From: an uncultured Lachnospiraceae bacterium
Lineage (GTDB): Bacteria > Bacillota > Clostridia > Lachnospirales > Lachnospiraceae
Direction of reading: 5' to 3'
DNA length: 64,000 nt
Assembly: GCA_947626285.1 (NCBI GenBank)
Contig: CANQRR010000007.1
Location: forward strand, 30,816 to 94,815
The notes under the pieces are model-generated. The model had not been told where the DNA came from. It searched no databases and saw nothing but the letters and a program-made list of their open reading frames with translations. A program made the position numbers and the translations under genes. This document shows positions 1-8,547 of the stretch, in pieces (the first letter of the stretch is position 1; every line of letters starts with the position of its first letter).

Positions 1-201
1 CCACAGCCCCGCCATATCCCGCAGCACGACCGCGGTTCCCGCCGAGCCGGTAAAACCGGTTATGTACTCCCTGCACTTGAAAAAGTCGCCTACGTACTCC
101 GACGCGTGAAAATCATCGGTCGGGATCAGATACGCGTCGATCTCCTTCTTCTCCATCAAAGCCCGCAGCGCGCTCAGGCGCGCCCCAATCTTTTCGCTCA
201 T
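1..201 (-). CDS. Xaa-Pro aminopeptidase, N-terminal fragment (cut by window edge)
   Basis: The reading frame starts at the ATG at 201 (minus) and runs off the left edge, so only the first 67 residues are visible. They read as the creatinase-like N-terminal domain of the M24 aminopeptidase P family: a short helical start, then a DAYLIPTDDFHASEYVG stretch and an ITGFTGSAGTAVV stretch, both strongly conserved in this family. The metal-binding catalytic domain lies outside the window. The enzyme would cut N-terminal residues from peptides with proline at position 2, which fits the nearby oligopeptide uptake operon, although that link is inference. It follows hicB by about 20 bp on the same strand. 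Confidence 0.88.
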   Translation of the reverse strand, partial: MSEKIGARLSALRALMEKKEIDAYLIPTDDFHASEYVGDFFKCREYITGFTGSAGTAVVLRDMAGLW

Positions 202-222
202 TTTTCGTTCCCCCTTTGTATT

Positions 223-558
223 CTATTCCTCAAAGGATTGGCGAATCGCCTTCACTACATACTGATTCAGCGTCATCTTCTGTTTCGCGGCCGCCAGCGC
301 GGCTTTTCGGTGCATTTCCGGAGGAATCCTGACATTAAAGGTCCCTTTGAATTCTTTATCCGGATTTTTCCCAATCTTCTCACACAATTCTAAATAATTA
401 TCAATACTCTGCCGAAACATTTCTTTCAATTCCGCAACCGACGCCCCATGAAAATTCAGAGAATCTGCAATGCCAAACACTTCCCCGACAAATATGTTTT
501 CCTCCGCATCATATTCTACTGTAGCATGATAACCTTTATACTCCAACATTGAATTCAT
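223..558 (-). CDS. hicB: HicB-family antitoxin
   Basis: A 111-residue protein with the HicB layout. Residues 1-75 form the partly degraded RNase-H-like HicB fold (YKGYHATVEYDAEENIFVGEV, then a helix with the SVAELKEMFRQSIDNYLE pattern). The C-terminal 40 residues look like a ribbon-helix-helix DNA-binding domain (FNVRIPPEMHRKAALAAA, then LNQYVVKAI). HicB proteins neutralise HicA mRNA interferases and repress their own operon. An internal ATG at codon 4 is an alternative start. The gene lies just downstream of a HicA-like remnant on the same strand, the usual hicA-hicB order. Since the toxin looks damaged, this antitoxin may be an orphan. Confidence 0.85.
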   Translation of the reverse strand: MNSMLEYKGYHATVEYDAEENIFVGEVFGIADSLNFHGASVAELKEMFRQSIDNYLELCEKIGKNPDKEFKGTFNVRIPPEMHRKAALAAAKQKMTLNQYVVKAIRQSFEE

Positions 559-577
559 GCCGCCACCCCTTATTCAC

Positions 578-796
578 TTAATTCAATTCGCCGATACTCC
601 GTAAAAACTGTTTCGTCTTTTCAATCTGATACCGATACAATTCGTTCCCCGGATGTGGCTGGTCAAATTGCAAAATCCTTTTTGTCCCACTGTGTACAAA
701 ACCGATTCCGGAACCTCTCCCACCGGAAAATTTTTGACAGCCACATTTTCCCATAAGCAATTCCAACTCTCTCATAGTAAAATTTTTCGCTTTGTT
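578..796 (-). pseudogene. HicA-type toxin remnant
   Basis: From the ATG at 775 the frame encodes 65 residues with the C-terminal part of a HicA-like mRNA interferase: a Gly-rich GGRGSGIGFVH turn and strand, then a PHPGNEL segment, then a closing helix. Upstream of that ATG the same frame still reads as family-like sequence (AKNFT before MREL) until a TAG at 797-799, and no Shine-Dalgarno precedes the ATG at 775. The natural start therefore appears lost through a nonsense change or frameshift; an overlapping frame (663-884) carries the upstream part. I read this as a decayed toxin of the HicAB pair; a short functional version cannot be excluded. Confidence 0.55.
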
Positions 797-975
797 CTAT
801 GCAACTATTTCCCAGTTGCACTATTATAACATTGTTTGCCTTCCTTTTCAATGTCTTTTTCCACAATATCATAGAATTCTCCACAAAGCAACTATTTGTT
901 TATAATCCGTCTTAAAATATAGGAAATAAGGCTCGTACTTTTACACTTTAGCGTAATAAGGTCTTTCCCAGTGCA

Positions 976-1036
976 TAAAAAGACCGCCCCGGTCTGTCCC
1001 CACAGCGGGGAACAGAGCCGGATAGCGGTTTTTTCT
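976..1036. terminator. Bidirectional intrinsic terminator after oppA
   Basis: A GC-rich hairpin pairing ACCGC near 1029 with GCGGT near 983, with an inner CCCC/GGGG stem, is flanked by a run of T on both strands (AAAAA at 977-981, TTTTTT after 1029). It follows the oppA stop on the minus strand. Confidence 0.75.
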
Positions 1037-1067
1037 GTGATCGTTCAGATCTCTAAATCAGTTTTGC

Positions 1068-2684
1068 TTACTCAGCGATGTCGGCGTACATGAAGTGCCA
1101 GTAGCCGTACGCGGAGTGCCATGCGCCCTCGATCTTCGGGCTCTGCAGCCAGAAGTCGTTGTAGTATGCAAGCGGGATGCAGGCGTAATCGTTCATCATG
1201 ATGTCCTCAGCCTCGTGAAGCGCTGCGGAACGCTCTTCCGGATCGATCGTGGATCTCGCGATGTCCATGGCAGCGTCGTAGTCCGCGCTGTCGTACTTAC
1301 CGTCGTTGTTACCGTTGGAAGAGTAGAGCAGATCCAGCATGTTGGACGGGTCAGCGTAGTCGCCTACCCAACCGTTACGCGCGATCTCGTACTCACCGTT
1401 ACGGCGCATCGGCGTGAAGCTGGACCATTCAACGATCTCAATCTCGAGCGTGACGCCGATCTCAGCCCACGCGCTCTGCAGATACTCTGCAACCGGCTTG
1501 TGGTAACCTGCGTCGTTCGTGCTGTAGTGAAGCACCGGAAGGCCTTCGCCGTTCGGATAGCCAGCCTCCTCAAGAGCAGCCTTGGCGCCCTCGATGTCAG
1601 CGGTCGCGGACATATACGGCTCGCCGCCGTTCGCGTTGTCCATGAAGCTGCTTCCATCGGTATCCACCCAGCCCGGGCCCATGAAGTTGGTAGCCGGTGA
1701 ATAGGTGCCCTGCATGATCGTGTTCGCGACATACTCTCTGTCGATTGCAAGGTTCAGAGCCTTACGTACGAGCGGATCGTTGAACGGCTCGATCTGCGTG
1801 TTGTAGGAGATGTAGTAGGTGCCGATGATCGGGTCTACATAGAACTCGTCGTTGCCCTCAAGGCTCGGGATCTCCTCGGTCGGAACGTCCTTGATCATCA
1901 GGACTTCGCCGTTCTGGTATGCGGTGTAAGCCGCGTTTGCATCCTCGATCAGGTTGAACTTGATGCTGCCAAGCTTGATCGCGTCCGCGTTCCAGTAGTA
2001 CGGGTTCTTGCTCATGATGATGTGGGAACCCGGTACCCATTCTGTCACGTAGAACGGACCGTTGGAGATGTAGGTCTCCGGAGCGATCGCCCACGCGTCG
2101 CCGTTCGCCTCAACTGTCGCCTGCTGAACCGGGCTCAGGGTAGCGAACGCCGCAAGGCTCTCGAAGTAGGTGCACGGAGCGGAAAGCTTTACCTCAAGGG
2201 TCAGGTCGTCCGGTGCGCTCACCTGAAGCGCGTCCAGGTCGCCCTCGATCGCTTTGTCAAAGCCCTCGACCATGCCAAGCACGGTCTCCGCGTACGGAGC
2301 TGCCACCATCGGGTCGCAGACACGCTTCCAGCTGTAGACGAAATCGTTCGCCGTGAGGTCGCTGCCGTCGGACCACTTCAGTCCATCACGAAGATGGAAG
2401 GTCCAGGTCAGGCCGTCCTCCGACTGCTCCCAGGTCTCAGCCTGGCCCGGTGCGATCTGACCGTCCTGGTCGATCGTCAGCAGGCACTCAAACGCGTGCA
2501 GAAGCATGTTGCCGCCGTCCACCGCGCTGTTCAGCGCCGGGTCGATCGTCTCCGGATCCGGACCGATCTGGACGGAGAGCTGCTTACCCTCGGTCTCTTC
2601 CGCTGCCGCAGTCATAGCCATGCCGCTCACCATGGAAACGGTCATCACTGCTGCGAGCAGCATGCTGATTACTCTCTTTTTCAT
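1068..2684 (-). CDS. oppA: Oligopeptide ABC transporter, substrate-binding protein
   Basis: A 538-residue extracellular solute-binding protein of family 5 (OppA/DppA type), the receptor that hands peptides to the OppBC channel. The start at 2684 is chosen because TAAGGAGG lies just upstream and a signal peptide follows at once (MKKRV, hydrophobic core, then AAA-EE); a longer frame to 2759 has no such support. Family landmarks include a DPALNSA-like start of the mature part, an AETWEQSEDGLTWTFHLRDG segment and a KWSDGSDLTANDFVYSWKR segment. The region around the signal peptide has no lipobox cysteine, unusual for a Gram-positive binding protein. It is the last gene of the opp operon, separated from oppF by an oppF remnant. 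Confidence 0.93.
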   Translation of the reverse strand: MKKRVISMLLAAVMTVSMVSGMAMTAAAEETEGKQLSVQIGPDPETIDPALNSAVDGGNMLLHAFECLLTIDQDGQIAPGQAETWEQSEDGLTWTFHLRDGLKWSDGSDLTANDFVYSWKRVCDPMVAAPYAETVLGMVEGFDKAIEGDLDALQVSAPDDLTLEVKLSAPCTYFESLAAFATLSPVQQATVEANGDAWAIAPETYISNGPFYVTEWVPGSHIIMSKNPYYWNADAIKLGSIKFNLIEDANAAYTAYQNGEVLMIKDVPTEEIPSLEGNDEFYVDPIIGTYYISYNTQIEPFNDPLVRKALNLAIDREYVANTIMQGTYSPATNFMGPGWVDTDGSSFMDNANGGEPYMSATADIEGAKAALEEAGYPNGEGLPVLHYSTNDAGYHKPVAEYLQSAWAEIGVTLEIEIVEWSSFTPMRRNGEYEIARNGWVGDYADPSNMLDLLYSSNGNNDGKYDSADYDAAMDIARSTIDPEERSAALHEAEDIMMNDYACIPLAYYNDFWLQSPKIEGAWHSAYGYWHFMYADIAE

Positions 2685-2794
2685 TTTGTTCCTCCTTATA
2701 TTGTTTTTTATGTAAACAGTTTTCACTGCTACATACGGTAAACCTCGACCTTCCTGCAATGCGGTCGATCAATTATTCGCCCGACTGCTCTCTT

Positions 2795-2910
2795 CGATGC
2801 AATGGCACGCCGCGTAATGTCCCCTTGCTGGCCTCGCGCTGCTTCGGAACCTCCGCCGCGCACTGCTCCATCGCATACGATCAGCAGGTGCGGAACCGGC
2901 TGGCAGAAGG
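2795..2910 (-). pseudogene. Remnant of a second oppF 3' end
   Basis: The spacer between oppF and oppA repeats the end of oppF. 2804-2905 is a diverged copy of 2931-3032, offset by about 127 bp. In the matching frame it reads a degraded form of the OppF C-terminus, keeping [11 protein letters not shown] but with an in-frame TGA replacing the Cys of RCPYATEQC. It begins directly after the oppF stop codon. It is best explained as what remains of a duplicated oppF gene after deletion. Confidence 0.75.
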
Positions 2911-3960
2911 CTACGCCTCCTCCAGATGGTGGCACGCCGCGTAGTGACCCGCGCTGACCTCTCTCCACTTCGGAACCTCCGCCGCGCACTGCTCCGTCGC
3001 GTACGGGCAGCGGGTGCGGAATCGGCAGCCGGACGGCGGGTTCAGCGGGCTCGGCACGTCTCCCTCCAGCGCGATGCGCTTGTTCGCGCGCGCCGTCTTC
3101 GGATCCGCGATCGGAATCGCTGAGATCAGGCTCTTCGTATACGGGTGCACCGGGTGGAAGATCAGCTCATAGCTGTCCGCCAGCTCGACCAGCTTCCCCA
3201 GATACATCACGCCGATGCGGTTGGAAATGTGCTTCACGACCGACAGATCGTGCGCGATGAATAAGTAGGTCAGACCCATCTGCGCCTGCAGGTCCTCGAA
3301 CATATTGACTACCTGCGCCTGGATCGAAACGTCCAGCGCGGAGATCGGTTCGTCGCAGACGATGAACTTCGGATCTACCGCCAGCGCGCGCGCGATGCCG
3401 ACGCGCTGTCTCTGTCCGCCGGAGAACTCGTGCGGATAGCGGTTCGCGTGCTCGGAGTTCAGCCCCACGCGCTGGAGCAAGCTCTGTATCTTGTCGTAGC
3501 GCTCCGCCTTCGATGAGGCAAGCTTGTGGATGTCGATCGCCTCGCCGACAATGTCGCCGACCGTCATGCGCGGGTCCAAGCTCGCGTACGGGTCCTGGAA
3601 CACGATCTGCATCTCGCGGCGGTACGGCCTCATGTCGACCGACGTCTTCGCGCCGATTTTCGTCTGTCCGTTCTCCAGAACGTCCTTTCCGTCCTCGTCC
3701 ATCACCGGGACGTCGCCGCTGTCGAAGAGAACCTTGCCGTCGTAGATGATGCGGCCCTTCGTCGGCTCGTAGAGGCGCAGCAGCGTGCGCCCGGTCGTCG
3801 TCTTGCCGCAGCCGGACTCACCGACCAGACCCAGCGTCTCGCCCTTGTTGATAAAGAACGACACGTCGTCCACCGCCTGGACGTATTTTTTATTCTTGCC
3901 GAAGCCTCCCGCAGGAAAATACTGGTAGAGGTGCTCGACCCTGATCAGCCGTTCGCTCAT
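2911..3960 (-). CDS. oppF: Oligopeptide ABC transporter, ATP-binding protein OppF
   Basis: A 349-residue ABC ATPase that powers peptide import together with OppD. Walker A is GESGCGKT at about residues 48-55, the signature SGGQR at about 180-184 and Walker B FIVCDEP at about 199-205. The C-terminal oligopeptide/dipeptide extension holds the RCPYATEQC Cys motif, which in this family can bind an Fe-S cluster. Between residues 80 and 110 there is an acidic insertion ([17 protein letters not shown]) that lengthens the usual OppF loop. Its start overlaps the end of oppD by 4 bp (ATGA), showing translational coupling. Confidence 0.95.
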   Translation of the reverse strand: MSERLIRVEHLYQYFPAGGFGKNKKYVQAVDDVSFFINKGETLGLVGESGCGKTTTGRTLLRLYEPTKGRIIYDGKVLFDSGDVPVMDEDGKDVLENGQTKIGAKTSVDMRPYRREMQIVFQDPYASLDPRMTVGDIVGEAIDIHKLASSKAERYDKIQSLLQRVGLNSEHANRYPHEFSGGQRQRVGIARALAVDPKFIVCDEPISALDVSIQAQVVNMFEDLQAQMGLTYLFIAHDLSVVKHISNRIGVMYLGKLVELADSYELIFHPVHPYTKSLISAIPIADPKTARANKRIALEGDVPSPLNPPSGCRFRTRCPYATEQCAAEVPKWREVSAGHYAACHHLEEA

Positions 3961-4955
3961 CTCTCTTCTCCCCCTTCCAGCTCCGCTTTCTGGTTCATCC
4001 AGCAGGAGGTATAATGTATGTCTCCGAAGTACGTCACGGGCGCTTTCTCGCGCAGACAGATCTGCATGCAGCTGTCGCAGCGCGACGCGAACGGGCAGCC
4101 CTTCGGCGGGTTCAGCAGATCCACCGGCGTCCCCTCGATCGGAATCAGGCGCTCGTGCTCCCTGCTGTCCATGCGCGGGATGCTACGCAGCAGGCCCTTG
4201 GTGTACTCGTGTTTCGGATTGTAGAAGATATCGTCGGTCGTGCCGTACTCCACGATGTTTCCGGCGTACATGACCGCGATGTGGTCGCACATGCTCGCCA
4301 CGACGCCGAGGTCGTGGGTGATCATCATGATCGCCATGCCAAGCTTATCCTTCAGCTCCATCATCAGCTCAAGGATCTGCGCCTGGATCGTCACATCCAG
4401 CGCCGTCGTCGGCTCGTCCGCGATCAGCAGCTTCGGCTCGCAAGCCAGCGCGATCGCGATCATCACGCGCTGCCGCATGCCGCCCGAGAGCTCGTGCGGG
4501 TACTGCTTCAGGCGCTTCTCCGGCTCGTTGATCCCGACAAGCTCCAGAAGCTCGATGGCCCTCGCCTGGCGCTCCGCCTTGTTCTTGTCCGTGTGCAGCT
4601 TCAGCGCCTCGCGGATCTGGTTCCCGATCGTGTAGACCGGGTTCAGGCTCGTCATCGGATCCTGGAAAATGATCGACACCTCGTTGCCGCGCATCTTCTG
4701 GAATTCCTTTTCCGTCATATCATTGACGCGGCGCCCGTTGAAATCGAGTGTGCCGCCCAGAAGCTTTCCCGGATGCGCTGTCAATCCCATCAGGCTGTAC
4801 GCCGTCACGGATTTGCCGGAACCGCTCTCGCCCACGATCCCGAGCACTTCGCCCTCGGCGATGTGGAAGGACACGTCGTTGAGCGCCTTGACCTCGCCGG
4901 CCGGCGTGAAAAAGGAGAGACGTTCGTGTTCTATGTTTACCAGATATTCGCTCAT
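3957..4955 (-). CDS. oppD: Oligopeptide ABC transporter, ATP-binding protein OppD
   Basis: A 332-residue ABC ATPase, partner of OppF at the cytoplasmic face of the peptide permease. Walker A GESGSGKS lies at about residues 42-49, followed by a Q-loop (IIFQDPMTSLNP), the signature LSGGMRQR, Walker B LLIADEPTTALD and the H-loop ITHDLGV. The C-terminal part has the oligopeptide-type extension with the CPFASRCDSCMQIC Cys cluster. It is the third gene of the oppBCDFA operon, 15 bp after oppC and overlapping oppF by 4 bp. Confidence 0.96.
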   Translation of the reverse strand: MSEYLVNIEHERLSFFTPAGEVKALNDVSFHIAEGEVLGIVGESGSGKSVTAYSLMGLTAHPGKLLGGTLDFNGRRVNDMTEKEFQKMRGNEVSIIFQDPMTSLNPVYTIGNQIREALKLHTDKNKAERQARAIELLELVGINEPEKRLKQYPHELSGGMRQRVMIAIALACEPKLLIADEPTTALDVTIQAQILELMMELKDKLGMAIMMITHDLGVVASMCDHIAVMYAGNIVEYGTTDDIFYNPKHEYTKGLLRSIPRMDSREHERLIPIEGTPVDLLNPPKGCPFASRCDSCMQICLREKAPVTYFGDIHYTSCWMNQKAELEGGEER

Positions 4956-4970
4956 TGTCTGTCCCCTCCT

Positions 4971-6023
4971 TTAGTTTTTCATCTTCGGGTCAAACGCGTC
5001 GCGCAGACCGTCGCCCAGCAGGTTGAAGCTAAGGATGATCAGGCTGATCAGAGCCGCCGGGATGAACAGCAGGTGCGGGTAGGTATTGATGCCGTTGATC
5101 GCGTCGCTCGCCAGACTCCCCAGCGACGGCATCGGCACCGCCACGCCCAGGCCGAGGAAACTCAGGAAGCTCTCGGTGAAGATGGAGGACGGGATCTGCA
5201 GCGTCGTCGTGACGATCAGCGTCCCGATACAGTTCGTCAGCAGATGTTTCTTGATGATCCTCGCGGTCCCGGCTCCCAGAGCCCTCGCCGCCGTCACGTA
5301 CTCGCTCTCCTTCAAAGTCAGGATCTGGCTGCGCACCATACGAGCCATGCCGCCCCAGTACAGCAGCGCGAACACGATGAAGATACTGATCAGGTTGCGC
5401 CCGAGGACCTGGATCCACCCGAAGCCCGGCATCATGCCAAGGGTCTCAAGCGGCGCCTTCAGCGCGAAGGACAGAAGCACGATCAGCAGGATATCCGGTA
5501 TCGTATAGATGATGTCGACCACGCGCATCATCAGGATGTCCACCCAGCCGCCGAAGAACGCGGCGATCGAGCCGAACGCGGAACCGATCACAAGGATGAT
5601 GACCGCCGCCACCAGCCCGACGATCAGGGAGATGCGGCTTCCCATCATCACGCGGATCGCGTAGTCGCGCCCCAGCTTGTCTGTCCCCAGGATGTGCGGG
5701 AACACGTGCTCGCCCGAAGCGCGCAGCTCCTGCTCCTGCTCCGAATACTGCATCGGCGCAAGGTGCTCGCTGCCGCGGATCTGCTGCTCATAGGTGTACG
5801 GGTAGAAGAACGGCACGACGAACGAAAAGATCATGATCAGGATCACGACCGCCAGACTGACCATCGCCACCTTGTTCTTCCGGAAGCGGCGCACGCCGTC
5901 CTTCCAGAAGCTCACGCTCTCGCGCATGACTACAAGACTCTGCTTTTCCTCATTGGATGCGGGGAGGAAATCGTCCGGGTTGATCCTCGCCTGAAAACTC
6001 AGCGGATTTGGATTCTCTTTCAT
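4971..6023 (-). CDS. oppC: Oligopeptide ABC transporter, permease OppC
   Basis: A 350-residue inner permease subunit. It has the OppC N-terminal domain with a soluble leader (residues 1-50) and a first membrane helix near residues 53-75 (VAMVSLAVVILIMIFSFVV), then the binding-protein-dependent transport domain with about five more helices. The coupling EAA-like loop reads EYVTAARALGAG, as expected for contact with OppD/OppF. It ends FNLLGDGLRDAFDPKMKN, the standard OppC C-terminus. It lies 15 bp after oppB. Confidence 0.96.
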   Translation of the reverse strand: MKENPNPLSFQARINPDDFLPASNEEKQSLVVMRESVSFWKDGVRRFRKNKVAMVSLAVVILIMIFSFVVPFFYPYTYEQQIRGSEHLAPMQYSEQEQELRASGEHVFPHILGTDKLGRDYAIRVMMGSRISLIVGLVAAVIILVIGSAFGSIAAFFGGWVDILMMRVVDIIYTIPDILLIVLLSFALKAPLETLGMMPGFGWIQVLGRNLISIFIVFALLYWGGMARMVRSQILTLKESEYVTAARALGAGTARIIKKHLLTNCIGTLIVTTTLQIPSSIFTESFLSFLGLGVAVPMPSLGSLASDAINGINTYPHLLFIPAALISLIILSFNLLGDGLRDAFDPKMKN

Positions 6024-6038
6024 TGCTTCTCCCCCTCC

Positions 6039-6956
6039 TTATTTCAGCTTGATGCGCGGGTCGACCAGTTTGTAGACAATGTCCACGACCACGTTCATCA
6101 ATATCATCAGTGTGGCAAGGAAGATCGTCGTCCCCATGATGACCGTGTAGTCACGGTTCGTGATGGAGCCGATGAACTCTCCGCCCAGCCCCGGGATCGT
6201 AAAGATCTTCTCAACGATAAAGCTCCCGGTCACGGTATACGCAAGCAGCGGGCCCAGGTATGTAACGACCGGCAGGATCGCGTTGCGCAGCGCGTGCTTA
6301 AACAGGCTCACGAACTGGCTCACGCCCTTCGCCCTCGCCGTGCGCATGTAGTCCTGTCCAAGCACGTCCAGCATGGAGGAGCGCATTAGACGGGTGATGT
6401 ATGCGGTCGGATAGAAGGCAAGCGCCGTCACCGGCATGATGTAATGTTTCCAGCTGCCCAGTCCCAGCGTCGGCAGCCACCCAAGCCGCACGCCAAAGGT
6501 GTACATCAGGACGGTACAGATCACGAAGCTCGGGACCGCGATTCCGCAGGTCGCGATCACGATGATGATGCTGTCCCCCAGCTTCCCGCGGTTCATCGCG
6601 GAGATACAACCCAGCGGAACCCCTATGCAGAAAGCCGCGAGGACCGCCAGCCCGCCGATGCGCGCGGACACCGGAAACTTTGTCGCGATGATCGACGTCA
6701 CGGTGCGGCCGCGCTGCTTCAGGCTGTCGCCAAAATCCCCGTGGAGCGCGTCCCCTATGTAAGTGACGTACTGTTCCAGCAGAGGCTTGTCCAGGCCGTA
6801 CTTGGCCTCCAGCGCCGCCATCGCCGCCGGACTGACTGCCTTCTCCGACAGGAACGGGCCGCCCGGCACCATATTCATCAGGAAAAACGTCAGCGTCGCG
6901 ATCAGCCAGATGGTCACCACCGCTATCCCCAGACGCTTCAAAATGTACTTAAACAT
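6039..6956 (-). CDS. oppB: Oligopeptide ABC transporter, permease OppB
   Basis: A 305-residue permease subunit, first gene of the opp operon. The N-terminus MFKYILKRLGIAVVTIWLIATLTFFLMNMVPGGP is the conserved OppB first helix. The EAA loop reads DYMRTARAKGVS, and the protein ends DIVYKLVDPRIKLK, as usual for the family. About six membrane helices are visible. Transcription most likely starts at the promoter at 7155-7183, giving a leader of roughly 190 nt. Confidence 0.96.
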   Translation of the reverse strand: MFKYILKRLGIAVVTIWLIATLTFFLMNMVPGGPFLSEKAVSPAAMAALEAKYGLDKPLLEQYVTYIGDALHGDFGDSLKQRGRTVTSIIATKFPVSARIGGLAVLAAFCIGVPLGCISAMNRGKLGDSIIIVIATCGIAVPSFVICTVLMYTFGVRLGWLPTLGLGSWKHYIMPVTALAFYPTAYITRLMRSSMLDVLGQDYMRTARAKGVSQFVSLFKHALRNAILPVVTYLGPLLAYTVTGSFIVEKIFTIPGLGGEFIGSITNRDYTVIMGTTIFLATLMILMNVVVDIVYKLVDPRIKLK

Positions 6957-7154
6957 ATCGCAGGCACTCCTTTTCGCTGTTCATGTTATAAAAAGGCCAA
7001 CAGTATGAACCGTCAGCCCGTTTGCTCCAGTAAATCACACCATCAGCCGACGCCTCCGGCCGGCCGCGCTATTTTCTTTCGTTCCGCTCTTTGCGCCACG
7101 CGATTTGCAATGGTAACACTTTGCCGTCTTAAAGTGAAGTGTCAGAACATTTAC

Positions 7155-7183
7155 ATATTATATAATTTTGCGGTTTCTGTCAA
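7155..7183 (-). promoter_or_regulatory. Sigma-A promoter of the opp operon
   Basis: On the minus strand TTGACA (7178-7183) is followed after 17 bp by TAATAT (7155-7160); a TATAAT two bases earlier (7157-7162) is the alternative -10. It faces oppB. Confidence 0.75.
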
Positions 7184-7230
7184 GTTATTATAGCTAAATA
7201 TGTCCCTTATTTCGCAATATCCCAAAACTG

Positions 7231-7307
7231 TAAAAAACTCCCGGCGGGAAAATCTGGCTTTCACAGCTGGTTAGTGTAAAAGCAAATTCTTCCCGCAGGG
7301 AGTTTTG
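7231..7307. terminator. Long imperfect hairpin downstream of the toxin remnant
   Basis: AAAACTCCCGGCGGGAA near 7234-7250 pairs with TTCCCGCAGGGAGTTTT at 7290-7306 with one mismatch. An inner stem (GCTTTCACA with TGTAAAAGC) closes a short apical loop. T-rich ends lie on both strands. It is probably a bidirectional terminator between the opp promoter and the toxin-antitoxin remnant. Confidence 0.6.
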
Positions 7308-7325
7308 CAAAGAACCATATGAAGT

Positions 7326-7444
7326 TTATGTCTGGCGAAGCCATTGTCTTATGATCGGCTTCCAATCCATATGTATTTCTTCTTTTCCTTCACATCGGAT
7401 TTACCGCTCTCGGCAATCACTACTTTATACTTTTTCCCTGTCAT
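7326..7444 (-). pseudogene. RelE/ParE-family toxin with internal deletion
   Basis: From the ATG at 7444 the frame reads MTGKKYKVVIAESGKSDVKE and then KKKYI, which is the start of a RelE/ParE toxin (first strand and first helix). It then stops after only 31 residues (TAA at 7349-7351). In the adjacent frame the very next bases read MDWKPIIRQWLRQT and stop at 7326-7328, which looks like the C-terminal tail of the same toxin type. The middle of roughly 60 codons is missing and the two ends are joined out of frame, so the toxin should be inactive. It follows its antitoxin by 9 bp. Confidence 0.6.
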
Positions 7445-7453
7445 TCTTACCTC

Positions 7454-7627
7454 TTATATAGCATCTATCTCCTTCCATGCTTCCTCTATTTCCTGCACTC
7501 TTCCATTTTCCATATCATCGATGGCTTTATCCAACTCTCTAAGCAAAAATGCTTCTGCCTTATCCTCCGTATAAATCGTTTCCTGTGGCGTTTTTTGATC
7601 TGGATTCATTACCTGTCCCACTACCAT
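7454..7627 (-). CDS. Small antitoxin of a RelE/ParE module
   Basis: A 57-residue acidic, helical protein. It contains AFLLRELDKAIDDMENGRV and ends EEAWKEIDAI, the pattern of the short RelB-like antitoxins (often annotated as addiction-module or Phd/YefM-like) paired with RelE/ParE toxins in Clostridia. AAGGAGG lies 12 bp before the ATG at 7627; an in-frame ATG six codons later is another possible start. The downstream partner is deleted internally, so this antitoxin is probably an orphan. Confidence 0.65.
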   Translation of the reverse strand: MVVGQVMNPDQKTPQETIYTEDKAEAFLLRELDKAIDDMENGRVQEIEEAWKEIDAI

Positions 7628-7729
7628 GTCCGTCTTTCGCCTCCTTAATTTATCTCTTTTTGTTTATGATAACACCTTTTTGTTTAAAATTCAAATGAGA
7701 AATTTATAAAATTTCCAGAACGATACTGC

Positions 7730-8272
7730 TCAATTTTTCCCGCAGCCGCCGCAGCCAGCGCAGCCCGCCGGGCGCATGCGGTCGTCCGCGACCAAATCCG
7801 CGAGCGGCTGGAGCAGACAGACGGCCTGCGCCGAGATCCCCTCGCCGCTCCCCGTGAAGCCAAGCCCTTCCTCCGTGGTCGCTTTGATGTTGACGCGGTC
7901 TGTCTCCAGGCCAAGCGCGTCCGCGATGTTCGCACGCATCTGTTCCATGTAGGGCAGCAGCTTCGGGCGCTGCGCGATGACGGTCGCGTCGACGTTCTCG
8001 ATCACGAAACACTTCTCCTCCAGAAGAGCCGCGACATGCTTCAACAGAACCACGCTGCAGATGCCCCGGTACTGCTCGTCCGTGTCGGGGAAATGTTTCC
8101 CGATATCCCCAAGCGCCGCCGCGCCCAACAGCGCGTCCATGACCGCGTGGATCAGCACGTCCGCGTCCGAATGTCCGAGCAGCCCCTTTTCGTACGGAAT
8201 CTCGACGCCGCCCAATATCAGCTTCCGCCCTTCCGTGAGGCGGTGCACATCATATCCCATCCCTACCCGCAT
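7730..8272 (-). CDS. ispF: 2-C-methyl-D-erythritol 2,4-cyclodiphosphate synthase
   Basis: IspF closes 4-diphosphocytidyl-methylerythritol 2-phosphate to the cyclic diphosphate with loss of CMP, in the non-mevalonate isoprenoid pathway. The metal ligands D8, H10 (GYDVHRL) and H42 ([14 protein letters not shown]) are present, as are the substrate motifs [11 protein letters not shown] and [28 protein letters not shown] lies 6 bp before the ATG. The family core ends near residue 160; this protein adds a tail of about 18 residues with four cysteines ([10 protein letters not shown] at the end), which the core enzyme does not need. Confidence 0.96.
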   Translation of the reverse strand: MRVGMGYDVHRLTEGRKLILGGVEIPYEKGLLGHSDADVLIHAVMDALLGAAALGDIGKHFPDTDEQYRGICSVVLLKHVAALLEEKCFVIENVDATVIAQRPKLLPYMEQMRANIADALGLETDRVNIKATTEEGLGFTGSGEGISAQAVCLLQPLADLVADDRMRPAGCAGCGGCGKN

Positions 8273-8461
8273 ATCTGTCCTCCTGTTCCAGAGTCTTCCA
8301 AAATAATCTATCGCATAAATACGTGGTTTTCTATGTCTTTTATCTTATCATACCCGCTCTCCATTTCAAACAGGAAAATTTCCGGAATCCCGCATAAATT
8401 TCCGAAATCTTGCATAAATTCCTGCCGCAAAAAGTCCCATCCCAACCCTTGACAAAGAACC

Positions 8462-8490
8462 AAAAAAGAGGACTGCCGCAACAGTCCTCT
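8462..8490 (-). terminator. Intrinsic terminator of the 8548-10707 gene
   Basis: A perfect 9-bp stem AGAGGACTG/CAGTCCTCT with a 6-nt loop is followed on the minus strand by six T. Confidence 0.9.
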
Positions 8491-8547
8491 TCCTGCTCAT
8501 CCTTATCCTGATACTGAGCAAATCGCTTTTTTCAGCCGTTCGGAATG

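Noticed and set aside
2729..2989. 86-residue minus frame across the oppF/oppA spacer
   Set aside because: Out of frame with the oppF remnant; no ribosome binding site; explained as a by-product of the duplicated segment.
4014..6389. 791-residue plus-strand open frame
   Set aside because: Antisense shadow of oppD and oppC; His/Arg/Asp-rich composition with no domain and no ribosome binding site.
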